A stretch of DNA of 64,000 bases. Origin: Pseudomonas sediminis. GTDB taxonomy: Bacteria; Pseudomonadota; Gammaproteobacteria; Pseudomonadales; Pseudomonadaceae. The position numbers and the translations under genes are program-made. The stretch lies in contig NZ_CP154631.1 of the NCBI RefSeq assembly GCF_039555755.1, positions 806,001 through 870,000 of the forward strand, given 5' to 3'. Below, in pieces: positions 37,581 through 45,983 of this stretch; position 1 is the stretch's first letter; each line of letters opens with the position of its first letter. Below the pieces are notes generated by a model. That model was given only the letters and a program-made list of their open reading frames with translations, was not told the origin of the DNA and did no database searches.

Positions 37581-38825
37581 ATGACCAAAGCCGCCAAGCC
37601 CACCACTCATCACGTCGCCATCATCGGCGGCGGCCCTGCCGGGCTGATGGCTGCCGAAGTGCTGGCTCAGGGCGGCGTGCGTGTGGAGCTGTTCGATGCC
37701 ATGCCCTCGGTGGGGCGCAAGTTCCTGCTGGCCGGCGTCGGCGGCATGAACATCACTCACTCCGAGCCCAAGGACACCTTTATCGGCCGCTATGGCGAGC
37801 GCCAGGTCGAAGTCGCGGCGCTGCTGCGCGAGTTCGACGCCGATGCCCTGCGCGCCTGGATTCATGGCCTGGGCATCGACACCTTCGTCGGCACCTCCGG
37901 CCGCGTATTCCCCAGCGACATGAAGGCCGCACCGCTGCTGCGCGCCTGGCTGCGCCGCCTGCGCGAACTGGGCGTGACGATCCACACGCGCAGCCGCTGG
38001 CTGGGCTGGAACGCAGATGGCAGCCTGCGTATCGCCGGCGCGGACGGCGAACGCGCACTGGCCGCCGACGCCTGCCTGCTGGCACTGGGCGGCGGCAGCT
38101 GGGCGCGCCTGGGTTCCGATGGCGCCTGGACGGCCCTGCTGCAAGCGCGCGGCGTCGAGGTGGCGGCGCTGAAACCGAGCAACTGCGGCTTCGAGGTCGA
38201 GGGCTGGAGCGACTACCTGCGCGAGAAATTCGCCGGCGCGCCACTGAAGAACGTCGCCCTCGCCCTGCCCGATCAGCCCGCGCGCATTGGCGAGTTCGTG
38301 CTAACGGCGGGCGGCATCGAAGGCAGCCTGGTGTACGCCTTTTCCGCCGAGATCCGTCGTGCCATCGAGGCCGATGGCCAGGCCGTGATCAGCCTCGACC
38401 TGCTGCCACAGATGCCACTGGCCAAGCTGCAACAGGCGCTGGCCAAGCCGCGCGGCAAACACTCAATGGCCAAGCACCTGCATCGCCAGGCCGGGCTCGA
38501 CGGCGTGAAGGCCGGGCTGCTGCGTGAACTGGCACCTGCTGCTGCCTTTGCCGAACCGGCCGATCTGGCGCCCTGGATCAAGGCGCTGCCGATCACCCTG
38601 TTGCGCACCCGGCCGCTGGACGAGGCGATCAGCAGCGCCGGCGGCGTGCCCTTCGCGGCGCTTGATGACGGTCTGATGCTCAAGGCGCTACCCGGCGTAT
38701 TCTGCGCCGGGGAAATGCTCGACTGGGAAGCGCCCACCGGCGGCTACCTGCTCACCGCCTGCTTCGCCAGCGGACGGATGGCGGCACAGGGCATACTCGA
38801 CTGGTTGCATCCGGGCCATAGCTGA
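37581..38825 (+). CDS. NAD(P)/FAD-dependent oxidoreductase (HI0933/YhiN-like)
   Basis: This 414-residue flavoprotein has the N-terminal dinucleotide motif 'HVAIIGGGPAGLMAAEVLA', then 'VGRKFLLAGVGGMNITH', the HI0933 family hallmark. The C-terminal FAD-binding segment is 'LPGVFCAGEMLDWEAPTGG'. I recall a Pseudomonas equivalog named after PP_4765. Its physiological substrate is unknown; related proteins have been linked to RNA modification or tricarballylate metabolism. Confidence 0.9.
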   Translation: MTKAAKPTTHHVAIIGGGPAGLMAAEVLAQGGVRVELFDAMPSVGRKFLLAGVGGMNITHSEPKDTFIGRYGERQVEVAALLREFDADALRAWIHGLGIDTFVGTSGRVFPSDMKAAPLLRAWLRRLRELGVTIHTRSRWLGWNADGSLRIAGADGERALAADACLLALGGGSWARLGSDGAWTALLQARGVEVAALKPSNCGFEVEGWSDYLREKFAGAPLKNVALALPDQPARIGEFVLTAGGIEGSLVYAFSAEIRRAIEADGQAVISLDLLPQMPLAKLQQALAKPRGKHSMAKHLHRQAGLDGVKAGLLRELAPAAAFAEPADLAPWIKALPITLLRTRPLDEAISSAGGVPFAALDDGLMLKALPGVFCAGEMLDWEAPTGGYLLTACFASGRMAAQGILDWLHPGHS

Positions 38826-38897
38826 AAACCGCTGTGACGCCACGCAGGCTACGGCTATGCTCAATCTCAGCGCCTCTCACACAGGTAATTTGCTGCC

Positions 38898-39899
38898 GTG
38901 ATCCCTCTGCTGGTCTGCGACGACTCCAATATGGCGCGCAAGCAATTGATCCGCGCGCTGCCGGCTGAATGGCCGGTCACCCTCAGCCAGGCCACCAACG
39001 GCGAGGAAGCACTGGCATTGATCCGCCAGGGACAGGGTCAGGTCATGCTGCTCGACCTGACCATGCCGGTGCTCGACGGTTACCAGACCCTGGCCGCTTT
39101 GCGCGCCGAAGGGCTCAGCAGCCAGGTCATCGTGGTCTCCGGCGACGTTCAGGAAGAAGCCGTGCGCCGTGTGCGTGAACTTGGCGCCCGGGCCTTCATC
39201 AAGAAACCCGCCGACCCCGAGATTCTGCGCCAGACGCTGATCAAACTGGGCCTGTTCAACCCGCAGGGCACGCCAGCGGCGCAGGCCCAGGCGGTGGCAT
39301 TGTCGGACCTGAAAGTCAGCTTCCGCGATGCCCTGCGCGAAGTCAGCAACGTTGCCATGGGCCGCGCCGCCGCACTGCTGGCCAAGGTGCTGGGTGTATT
39401 CGTGCAGTTGCCGGTGCCGCAGGTGAACATCTTCGAAGTCAGCGAACTGCACATGACCCTGCTCGATGCCCAGCGCGGCGAACGTTTCAGCGCCATCTGC
39501 CAGGGTTTCATCGGCGAGGCCATCGCCGGCGAAGCCCTGCTGCTGTTCCATGATTCGGAAGTGGAGGACATGGCGCGCCTGCTCGGCTGGCAGCCGAAGA
39601 ACGAAGCGCAAACCTCGGAGATGCTCCTGGATTTGGCCAGCATCCTGATCGGCGCCTGCCTCGCCGGTATCGCCGAGCAGCTCGACCTGCGTTTCTCCCA
39701 GGGCCACCCGCAACTGCTCGGCCAGCACGCCAGCCTCGACCAGATCATCCAGGTCAACCGTCAACGTTGGCGCAAGACCCTGGCCGTTGAGATCAGCTAC
39801 AGCCTGGAGGGCCACGCCATCCATTTCGACCTGCTGCTGTTGTTCACCGAAGACTCGATCAAGCGCCTGACCGCCAAGATCGGCTACCTGATGGAGTGA
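38898..39899 (+). CDS. Response regulator with C-terminal CheC/CheX-like phosphatase domain
   Basis: This 333-residue protein has an N-terminal receiver domain: acidic pair D8/D9, phospho-acceptor D53 in 'LLDLTMPVLDGY', S81 and K103 in 'FIKKPAD'. A linker follows, then a CheC-like domain from about residue 135 ('FRDALREVSNVAMGRAAALL') with 'MLLDLASILIGACLAGIAEQ'. CheC proteins dephosphorylate CheY-type receivers, so the protein may reset its own or another receiver. It has a GTG start. It is followed after 4 bases by a PAS protein, and no kinase is adjacent. Confidence 0.88.
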   Translation: MIPLLVCDDSNMARKQLIRALPAEWPVTLSQATNGEEALALIRQGQGQVMLLDLTMPVLDGYQTLAALRAEGLSSQVIVVSGDVQEEAVRRVRELGARAFIKKPADPEILRQTLIKLGLFNPQGTPAAQAQAVALSDLKVSFRDALREVSNVAMGRAAALLAKVLGVFVQLPVPQVNIFEVSELHMTLLDAQRGERFSAICQGFIGEAIAGEALLLFHDSEVEDMARLLGWQPKNEAQTSEMLLDLASILIGACLAGIAEQLDLRFSQGHPQLLGQHASLDQIIQVNRQRWRKTLAVEISYSLEGHAIHFDLLLLFTEDSIKRLTAKIGYLME

Positions 39900-39903
39900 G
39901 ACG

Positions 39904-40335
39904 ATGCCCGCGCAGATCGATATCAAGGAAGTCCACTGGCTACTCGACATCGTGCAATGCATCGACGTTGGCGTGGTGGTGCTCGACCGCCAGTACCGCG
40001 TCGAGGTGTGGAACGCCTTCATGGAAAACCACTCCGGGCTTGGCCCGGACCAGGTGCAGGGCCGCTCGCTGTTCGAGCTGTTCCCCGACATCGACCGGCC
40101 CTGGCTGGAGCGCAAGGTGGAAAACGTGGTGCAACTGGGCACCCGCGCCTTCAGCCTGTGGCAGCAACGTCCGTACCTGATGCGCTTCAAGAGTTACCAA
40201 CCGATTACCGGCCAGGCCGACTTCATGTATCAGAACGTCACCCTGTTGCCGCTGGCGGGCCAGCCGGTGGAGCATGTGTGCCTGGTGATCTATGACATGA
40301 CGGCGGCTGCCGTGGCCGCACGAACGACTCAATGA
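39904..40335 (+). CDS. PAS domain signalling protein
   Basis: This 143-residue protein is essentially a single PAS fold: 'DVGVVVLDRQYRVEVWNAFM' at the N-terminus, 'QVQGRSLFELFPDIDRPW' in the helical region, then 'QNVTLLPLAGQPVEHVCLVI' in the final strands. It has no output domain. It is cotranscribed with the receiver-CheC protein, so it probably senses a ligand or cofactor and acts through that partner or a remote histidine kinase. Confidence 0.87.
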   Translation: MPAQIDIKEVHWLLDIVQCIDVGVVVLDRQYRVEVWNAFMENHSGLGPDQVQGRSLFELFPDIDRPWLERKVENVVQLGTRAFSLWQQRPYLMRFKSYQPITGQADFMYQNVTLLPLAGQPVEHVCLVIYDMTAAAVAARTTQ

Positions 40336-40338
40336 TCC

Positions 40339-40363
40339 GTAGCCCGGATTGCATCCGCGCTAC
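40339..40363. repeat. Short intergenic inverted repeat
   Basis: 'GTAGCCCGGATTGCATCCG' with the inverse end 'CGCTAC' is a common short pseudomonad intergenic repeat. It lies between the PAS and VOC genes. Confidence 0.5.
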
Positions 40364-40387
40364 GGTTCTGACGAAAAAGGGATTTAC

Positions 40388-40750
40388 ATGCTGCGCAGCG
40401 TTGAACTGAAAACCTTCGTCCCGGCACGGGACTTCAGCCTGAGCCAGGACTTCTACCAGGCGATGGGTTTCAAGCGTGGTTGGGGCGACGAACAGCTGAC
40501 CTACTTCAGCCACGGCGACCACTGTGCGTTCCTGCTGCAGAACTTCTACGTGAAGGAGCAAGCAGAGAACTTCGTCATGCACCTTTTGGTGGAAGACGTC
40601 GATGCCTGGTGGCAGCAGATTCAGGCAGCACGCCTGGAGGAACGTTTTGGTACACGACTGATCGCGCCACAGGATCAGCCCTGGGGTATGCGCGAGTTCA
40701 TCGTGTTCGACCCCAGCGGCGTGCTGTGGCGAATCGCGCAGAACATCTGA
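40388..40750 (+). CDS. VOC superfamily protein (glyoxalase/bleomycin-resistance type)
   Basis: This 120-residue single VOC unit has two paired beta-alpha-beta-beta-beta modules: 'VPARDFSLSQDFYQAMGFKR' and 'WGMREFIVFDPSGVLWRIAQ'. Possible metal ligands are an N-terminal acidic residue, a central histidine ('HLLVEDVDAW') and the C-terminal region. No nearby gene identifies a substrate. The start at 40388 excludes an upstream in-frame stretch that overlaps the inverted repeat. Confidence 0.85.
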   Translation: MLRSVELKTFVPARDFSLSQDFYQAMGFKRGWGDEQLTYFSHGDHCAFLLQNFYVKEQAENFVMHLLVEDVDAWWQQIQAARLEERFGTRLIAPQDQPWGMREFIVFDPSGVLWRIAQNI

Positions 40751-40801
40751 ACATCACTGGCGGACAAGCTTCGCGTTGTCCGCCCTACGCACTATGCCCT
40801 G

Positions 40802-40879
40802 TCGCGGCTAAATCCCCTCCCACTTCGAAAGACATGCACCTGTGGGAGCGGCTGGGCGGCATTGCGCTTTAGCCGCGAG
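40802..40879. repeat. Degenerate REPIN between convergent genes
   Basis: 'TCGCGGCTAAATCCCCTCCC' on the left and 'GTGGGAGCGGCT' with 'GCGCTTTAGCCGCGAG' on the right form REP-like arms. It lies between the VOC gene and the helicase on the opposite strand. Confidence 0.7.
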
Positions 40880-40898
40880 CTTCTCCAACAAGCTCCCC

Positions 40899-42242
40899 TT
40901 ACTTCTTGCCACCCTTGGGCTTGCTGCCGAAGCTCGGCACCCTGCGCACCGCCTTGGCTTTGGGCTTGGCGTCCTCATCCTCGAACCAGCGGCCGAGGTG
41001 GATATTGCCCTTGCCCGCCGGTTTGGCAGCACCGGGGATCAGTTTCTGCTTGGGCTTCTTCGGTTTTTTCAGGACCTGGCCACCCACTGCTGTCTGCGGA
41101 ACACGGTGATCGGGAATGAAGTCCGGCTCGTCGACACGCTTGATCAACTGCTGGGTCAGGTTCTCGATCGCCGCCAGTTGATCCACCTCGTCGGCGCAGA
41201 CCAGGGAGATCGCCTCGCCCGTGCTACCGGCGCGGCCGGTTCGGCCGATGCGGTGCACGTAGTCCTCGGCGTTAATCGGCAGGTCGAGGTTGACCACCAG
41301 CGGCAGGTCATCAATATCCAGGCCACGCGCGGCCACATCGGTGGCCACCAGTATCTGCACCTCGCCAGCCTTGAAGCGTTCCAGTGCACGCAGGCGACTC
41401 GGCTGCGGCTTGTCGCCGTGGATCGAGTCGGCGGCCACGCCCATGGCCAACAGCTCCTGCTCCAGCTGGTCGACGCCCTTGCGGGTCTTGGCGAACACCA
41501 GCACCTGGCCCCAACGCTTGGCCTGCAGCAGGTGTAGGAACAGCTCGCTCTTGCGCTTCTTGTCCACCGGGATCAGCCACTGCTTGACGGTCTTGGCGGC
41601 GGCGTTGCGCGGGCTCACTTCCACCGATAGCGGGTCACGCAGCAACTCGCCAGCCATCTGCCGAATGGCATCGGAGAAGGTGGCGGAGAACAGCAGGGTC
41701 TGGCGCTTTTTCGGCAGCGCGCTGAACAGCTCATCCAGCTCGCGGGCAAAACCCAGGTCGAGCATGCGGTCGGCTTCATCCAGCACCAGGGTCTGCAGCT
41801 GGGAGAACTTCACGGCGTTCTGTCGATACAGGTCGAGCAGCCGACCTGGCGTGGCCACCAGCACGTCGACACCCTTGCGCAGCTTCATCATCTGCGGGTT
41901 GATGCTGACCCCGCCATACACCGCATAGCTGCTCAACGGCAGATGCTGGCCATAGGTCAGAAAGCTCTGCAGCACCTGCTCGGCCAGTTCGCGGGTCGGC
42001 GTCAGCACCAGCGCACGCACGCTGTTGCTGGTGACCTGCGGGCCTTCCAGAGTCAGGCGTTGTAGCACCGGCAGGGCAAAACCGGCGGTCTTGCCGGTGC
42101 CGGTCTGCGCGGCAGCCATCAGGTCGCGGCCCTTGAGCACAGCGGGAATGGCCTGGCTCTGCACCGGGGTCGGCGTCTGGTAGTCAAGGTCAGTAAGGGT
42201 GCGCAGCAGCGGCTCGATCAAACCGAGGGAAGCGAAGGTCAT
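40899..42242 (-). CDS. DEAD-box ATP-dependent RNA helicase (RhlE-like)
   Basis: This 447-residue protein carries all DEAD-box motifs: Q motif near 'YQTPTPVQSQAIP', motif I 'AAQTGTGKTAGF', motif II 'LVLDEADRMLDLG', motif III 'LLFSATFS', motif V 'VATDVAARGLDI', motif VI 'HRIGRTGRAG'. A basic lysine-rich C-terminal tail ('KPKKPKQKLIPGAAK') should bind RNA. It remodels RNA in ribosome assembly or decay. RhlE rather than SrmB or DbpA is suggested by the tail and core sequence. Confidence 0.92.
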   Translation of the reverse strand: MTFASLGLIEPLLRTLTDLDYQTPTPVQSQAIPAVLKGRDLMAAAQTGTGKTAGFALPVLQRLTLEGPQVTSNSVRALVLTPTRELAEQVLQSFLTYGQHLPLSSYAVYGGVSINPQMMKLRKGVDVLVATPGRLLDLYRQNAVKFSQLQTLVLDEADRMLDLGFARELDELFSALPKKRQTLLFSATFSDAIRQMAGELLRDPLSVEVSPRNAAAKTVKQWLIPVDKKRKSELFLHLLQAKRWGQVLVFAKTRKGVDQLEQELLAMGVAADSIHGDKPQPSRLRALERFKAGEVQILVATDVAARGLDIDDLPLVVNLDLPINAEDYVHRIGRTGRAGSTGEAISLVCADEVDQLAAIENLTQQLIKRVDEPDFIPDHRVPQTAVGGQVLKKPKKPKQKLIPGAAKPAGKGNIHLGRWFEDEDAKPKAKAVRRVPSFGSKPKGGKK

Positions 42243-42300
42243 GGAGGGTAACCGCAGGAAGTAGAAGAACTGGCGCGTAGTTTACCCGTTCACACCTGCC

Positions 42301-42452
42301 GTAGGAGCGGCTTCAGCCGCGAAATTGCCCGGCAAGCTGCCAAACCGTGGGAGGGGCTTTAGCCGCGATAGCGATGCTCGTTGCTGAAGATTTGCCCACA
42401 CAATTCCACAGCACTTCGCGGCTGAAGCGGAATGCCGCCCAGCCGCTCCTAC
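42301..42452. repeat. Cluster of REP sequences
   Basis: Three REP-like cores occur: 42301-42322 (perfect 'GTAGGAGCGGCTTCAGCCGC'), 42347-42369 ('GTGGGAGGGGCTTTAGCCGC') and an inverted split core at 42415-42452. They fill the 225-base gap between the helicase promoter side and the exonuclease stop. Confidence 0.85.
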
Positions 42453-42467
42453 AGATACGAGGCAAAC

Positions 42468-43070
42468 TCAGCTGGCAGTGGCCAGCAACGCCCGCACCTG
42501 AGCGGCAGAGAGGTTCTGCAACTGGCAGAGAAAGGCATGATCGGCCTGCTGCCGGCCATGGCGCTCACGCAGCAGACCGAACAGGTGCAGCGTCAGGTTC
42601 GCGGCCATCTCGGCATCGGCCAGCGCACGGTGAGCACGACCGGTGTCAGGCAAGCCGGCCCAGGCGTTGAGGTTGCCCAGTTTGTGGCTGGGCGCCTCCG
42701 GTAGCAGGCGCCGCGACAGCAGCAGCGAGCAGGCGAAGGGCTGCGCACGACGACGGCGCACCCGAGCCAGTTCGGCGTCCCAGAACTTCTGGTCGAAAGA
42801 GGCATTGTGCGCCAGCAGCGGCCGCTCGCCGATGAAGTCGGCCACCTCGTTCATCACCTGATCAGACGGCGGCGCCTTGCGCAGCATGGCGTTGCTGATG
42901 CCGGTGAGCTGCTCGATGAACGGCGGCACCCAGGCGCCACTGTTCATCAGGCTCTGATAGCGGTCGACGATGCGCCCGTCCTCGATGATCGCCACGCCGA
43001 TTTCGGTGGCGCGCGCCTGGCTCGGCGACACGCCAGTGGTTTCGAAGTCGATGACGGCGATGGATTCCAC
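42468..43070 (-). CDS. 3'-5' exonuclease, DnaQ-like (DEDDh)
   Basis: This 200-residue protein has ExoI 'AVIDFETTGVSPSQA' (D8, E10), ExoII 'LLAHNASFDQKFW', and ExoIIIe 'HRALADAEMAANL' with the catalytic His and Asp. It is a stand-alone proofreading-type nuclease of the DNA polymerase III epsilon/RNase T superfamily. It starts 8 bases after the NYN gene stop, suggesting one operon of two nucleases. Confidence 0.9.
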   Translation of the reverse strand: MESIAVIDFETTGVSPSQARATEIGVAIIEDGRIVDRYQSLMNSGAWVPPFIEQLTGISNAMLRKAPPSDQVMNEVADFIGERPLLAHNASFDQKFWDAELARVRRRRAQPFACSLLLSRRLLPEAPSHKLGNLNAWAGLPDTGRAHRALADAEMAANLTLHLFGLLRERHGRQQADHAFLCQLQNLSAAQVRALLATAS

Positions 43071-43078
43071 GTAAAACC

Positions 43079-43558
43079 TCAGTTATTGCGTAGTAACAGT
43101 TCGCCCTCGATGGGCACGTACAGGCTGGCGGCGCGGATCAGCGACTGCGCCGTCAGCCCCGGCGCGCCGAAGGCGATGGCTTCGACGCCACGGCTGCGCA
43201 CGCGTTCGAGCAGCAGGTCGAAATCGCCGTCACCGGAGGCCAGCACGATCTCGTCGACGCGCTCGATGGCGTCGAGCACGTCGATGGTGATGCCCACGTC
43301 CCAGTCGCCCTTGGCCGAGCCGTCGGCACGCTGGATATAGGGTTTGAGCTTCACGGTGAAACCCAGCTTGCGCAGGATCTGCTGAAACTGCTGCTGCTTG
43401 GCGTCACCCCGGTCGATGGCATAGGCGTAGGCCTCGACGATCACCCCACGGCGGCTGACCTCGGCCCACAGCACGCTGTAGTCGAAATGGCAGCCATGCA
43501 CCTGGCGCACCGTGTAATAGAGGTTCTGCACATCGGCGAATACGGCGATCTTCTTCAC
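43079..43558 (-). CDS. NYN (LabA/DUF88) domain putative RNase
   Basis: This 159-residue PIN-like nuclease fold has the N-terminal 'KIAVFADVQNLYYTVRQ' with acidic D9 and N12, and 'EIVLASGDGDFDLLLERVRS' with the second acidic cluster. NYN proteins are metal-dependent ribonucleases or RNA-binding factors. It is upstream of and probably cotranscribed with the DEDDh exonuclease. Confidence 0.9.
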   Translation of the reverse strand: MKKIAVFADVQNLYYTVRQVHGCHFDYSVLWAEVSRRGVIVEAYAYAIDRGDAKQQQFQQILRKLGFTVKLKPYIQRADGSAKGDWDVGITIDVLDAIERVDEIVLASGDGDFDLLLERVRSRGVEAIAFGAPGLTAQSLIRAASLYVPIEGELLLRNN

Positions 43559-43659
43559 CTGGAGTCCTCGGGGGCGACGAAGGCGCCAGTATGCCAGAGC
43601 CGGGCGGCAGGCGCGCCCAGGGCTGGCCCGGGCGCGGCGCAGCCCCTATCCTTGGAGCC

Positions 43660-44145
43660 ATGACGTCTCTACAACAGCTGCGCCAGCGTAACCTCGACCT
43701 GCTCCAGCGCCTGGGAATCAGCCACCGCCTGGTCGAGCATGAGCCGGTGCTGGATTACCCCACCGCCCATGCCGTGCGCCAGCGTTTCGGCCTGCGCGGA
43801 GTGGAGAGCAAGAGCCTGTTCCTGCGCAGCGGTGCACGGCGCTACGCCATGCTGATCACCCTCGAAGGCGCCCGCGCCGACTGGGCCGGGCTCAAGACGC
43901 TGCTCGGCAGTCGCCCGCGCATCGCCAGCGACGAGGAACTGATCGAGCAAACCGGCTGCGTGCCGATGTGCGCCTGCCCGTTCGGTCATGACGCCAGCAT
44001 CACCCTGCTGATCGATCGCGCGGTGCTGACCTGCGACTTTCTGCTGTATTCGCCCGGCCCGCCCGAACTGACCCTGGAAGTGCCCGGCGGCGAACTGCCG
44101 CGTCTGCTCAAGGCGCAGCCCAACGCGCAGCTGGAGTACTCTTGA
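43660..44145 (+). CDS. YbaK/ProX-type aminoacyl-tRNA deacylase
   Basis: This 161-residue YbaK/EbsC fold editing protein has 'TAHAVRQRFGLRGVESKSLF' (with the conserved lysine), 'YAMLITLEGARADWAGL' and 'VPMCACPFGH'. It clears mischarged tRNAs in trans. TTGGAG directly precedes the ATG at 43660. It lies divergent from the NYN gene. Confidence 0.85.
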   Translation: MTSLQQLRQRNLDLLQRLGISHRLVEHEPVLDYPTAHAVRQRFGLRGVESKSLFLRSGARRYAMLITLEGARADWAGLKTLLGSRPRIASDEELIEQTGCVPMCACPFGHDASITLLIDRAVLTCDFLLYSPGPPELTLEVPGGELPRLLKAQPNAQLEYS

Positions 44146-44208
44146 ACCCATTCGACTGCCCCGGCGAACGGCCACAGCGCCCACGCCCCCATACTTGGTG
44201 ACCTGCCG

Positions 44209-44877
44209 ATGAAGCCTCTGTCCGTCCTGCGTGACGCCTGGTTTTTCTCCAGCCACAACCTGGCGGCCATTGCCCGCCTGACCCTGCCACTGTTGCTGCT
44301 AGAAGCCATCGCCCAGACGCTGCTCGCCGCCCAGCTCGGCGAAGGCGCCAACCCGGCCTATGGCATCTTGCTCGGCATTCTCTTCTACCCGCTGTATGCC
44401 GCGCCGCTGATTCTCTTCCTGCATGCACGCAGCATCGGTCAGACGCCCGGCAATGCGCAGCTGTTCGCGGCGGGCCTGCAGCTGTGGCCGACCTTCGCCC
44501 TGATGGCGGGGCTGAGCACGCTGGCAATCATGCTCGGGCTGTCGCTGTTCATCGTACCGGGCATCTGGATCATGATGCGCCTGGCCTTCTCCGAACTGAT
44601 CCTGGTGCTGCGCCAGGAGCCACCGCTGCGCGCGCTGCAGGCCAGCTTCACGATGACCGAAGGGCGCTTCTGGCCGGTATTCTCCTGCCTGGCCAACGTA
44701 CTGGTACCGCTGTGGCTGCTCGACTGGTGGACGCAGCCAAGCCAGAGCGACACCCTGCTGTGGGTGCTGCATCAGGCCGGCAACGGCTTCCTGCAACTGT
44801 TCGCCATCGTCGTGCTGTTCCGCCTGTTCATGCTGCTGGAGCTACAGCAGGCGGCAAATGGCGAGAACAGTGACTAG
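44209..44877 (+). CDS. YciC family (UPF0259) inner-membrane protein
   Basis: This 222-residue polytopic protein has about five to six membrane helices. It has the YciC-like N-terminus 'DAWFFSSHNLAAIARLTLPL' and central 'SLFIVPGIWIMMRLAFSELI'. Loss of YciC-type proteins affects the cell envelope in other bacteria. It follows the deacylase after 63 bases and precedes a VOC gene by 31 bases. Confidence 0.85.
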   Translation: MKPLSVLRDAWFFSSHNLAAIARLTLPLLLLEAIAQTLLAAQLGEGANPAYGILLGILFYPLYAAPLILFLHARSIGQTPGNAQLFAAGLQLWPTFALMAGLSTLAIMLGLSLFIVPGIWIMMRLAFSELILVLRQEPPLRALQASFTMTEGRFWPVFSCLANVLVPLWLLDWWTQPSQSDTLLWVLHQAGNGFLQLFAIVVLFRLFMLLELQQAANGENSD

Positions 44878-44908
44878 GCTTGCTGTTTTCCCCGGCCCGG
44901 AGCGCGCC

Positions 44909-45343
44909 ATGAGCGAAACCAACCCCAGCATCCTCTCTCACGTATCCATCGGCACCAACGATTTCGACGCCGCCAGCGCCTTCTACGCCAAGGTCCTGGC
45001 CACCCTCGGTTGCCGGGAAATCATGCGCCATCCCGGAGCGGTGGCCTTTGGCCGCGAGTACCCGGAATTCTGGGTACAGACGCCGATCAACGGTCAGCCG
45101 GCGACACTCGGCAACGGCAGCCACTTCGGCTTCGTCGCCCCGGACAAGGCCTCGGTGCATGCCTTTCACGAGGCAGCGCTGGCGGCCGGAGGCCAGGACG
45201 AAGGCCAGCCAGGGCCGCGCCCGGATTATGGCGAGCCCTACTACGGGTGTTTCGTCAGAGATCTCGACGGCCACAAGATCGAGGCTGCCTTCTGGGACGT
45301 GGAACTCATGCTGGCGGGTGCGGCGCAACACGAGCACGGCTGA
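44909..45343 (+). CDS. VOC family protein
   Basis: This 144-residue glyoxalase-fold protein begins 'ILSHVSIGTNDFDAASAFYA' and ends with 'YYGCFVRDLDGHKIEAAFWD', carrying the typical H...H...E metal ligand pattern. The ATG at 44909 follows CCGGAG. It is convergent with a decayed binding-protein gene that may once have extended into its 3' end. The substrate is unknown. Confidence 0.87.
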   Translation: MSETNPSILSHVSIGTNDFDAASAFYAKVLATLGCREIMRHPGAVAFGREYPEFWVQTPINGQPATLGNGSHFGFVAPDKASVHAFHEAALAAGGQDEGQPGPRPDYGEPYYGCFVRDLDGHKIEAAFWDVELMLAGAAQHEHG

Positions 45344-45983
45344 GGTCGGCCTGGCCACCGCGGGCTGGTATCGCAGCCCGGCGTTGTCGACCCAGCCTGC
45401 GCGCAGCAACTCATCGAGCGCAGCGGCCAGCTCCGGAGCCAGCAAGGCGTAGTCGACCTGGCAATCGGTGCCGACCAGAACATCGATACGACCGCGCACC
45501 AGCATATCCAGCAATTGCTGTTCACTGCTGACACCGACCTTGTCCAGCGACCTGTCGTCGTCGAATGGCTGGAAGTACACCGACTCCGGCACGTAGCCGA
45601 TGCGCAGGCCGCACAACGAGGCGTAGTCGTTCAGCCAATGCCGGGCTGGCGTAGAAACGCGGGGAGCAGGCGTAGTAAGGCACGTCCAGATAGCGAATGC
45701 AGCGCTGCCGCTCGGGCGTCCTGGCCAGGCCGGTCATCAGGTCCGCAGAGCCCTATTCCAGCGCCGCCAGGCCTCGCGCCCAGGGCGCCCGCTGCACCTC
45801 GAAGTGCAGGCCGGTACGTCGTGACAACTCAGCGAGCAGATCGATATACAGCCCCTGCAACTGGCCATTCTCGTCTTCCATGCGAAAGGGTGGCCAAAGG
45901 TCGGTTATCACCCGCAAGGGCTCGGCTGCGCCGGCGCGGTACAGCGGCGCCAGCATCAACTGCACGAGCAGCCAGAGGCGCAT
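45344..45983 (-). pseudogene. Decayed transporter substrate-binding (SBP_bac_3) gene
   Basis: The first reading frame runs from the ATG at 45983 through a signal peptide and 'EPLRVITDLWPPFRMEDENG' to a TAG at 45753-45755, just after 'RGLAALE'. Reading through it continues 'LMTGLARTPERQRCIRYLD'. A one-base frame change near 45642 then moves to 'WLNDYASLCGLRIGYVPES', and the C-terminal half follows ('LVRGRIDVLVGTDCQVDY'). The C-terminus is uncertain. Its ATG overlaps the SDR gene stop by one base, so it was once coupled to it. An intact family member is at 48239. Confidence 0.85.
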
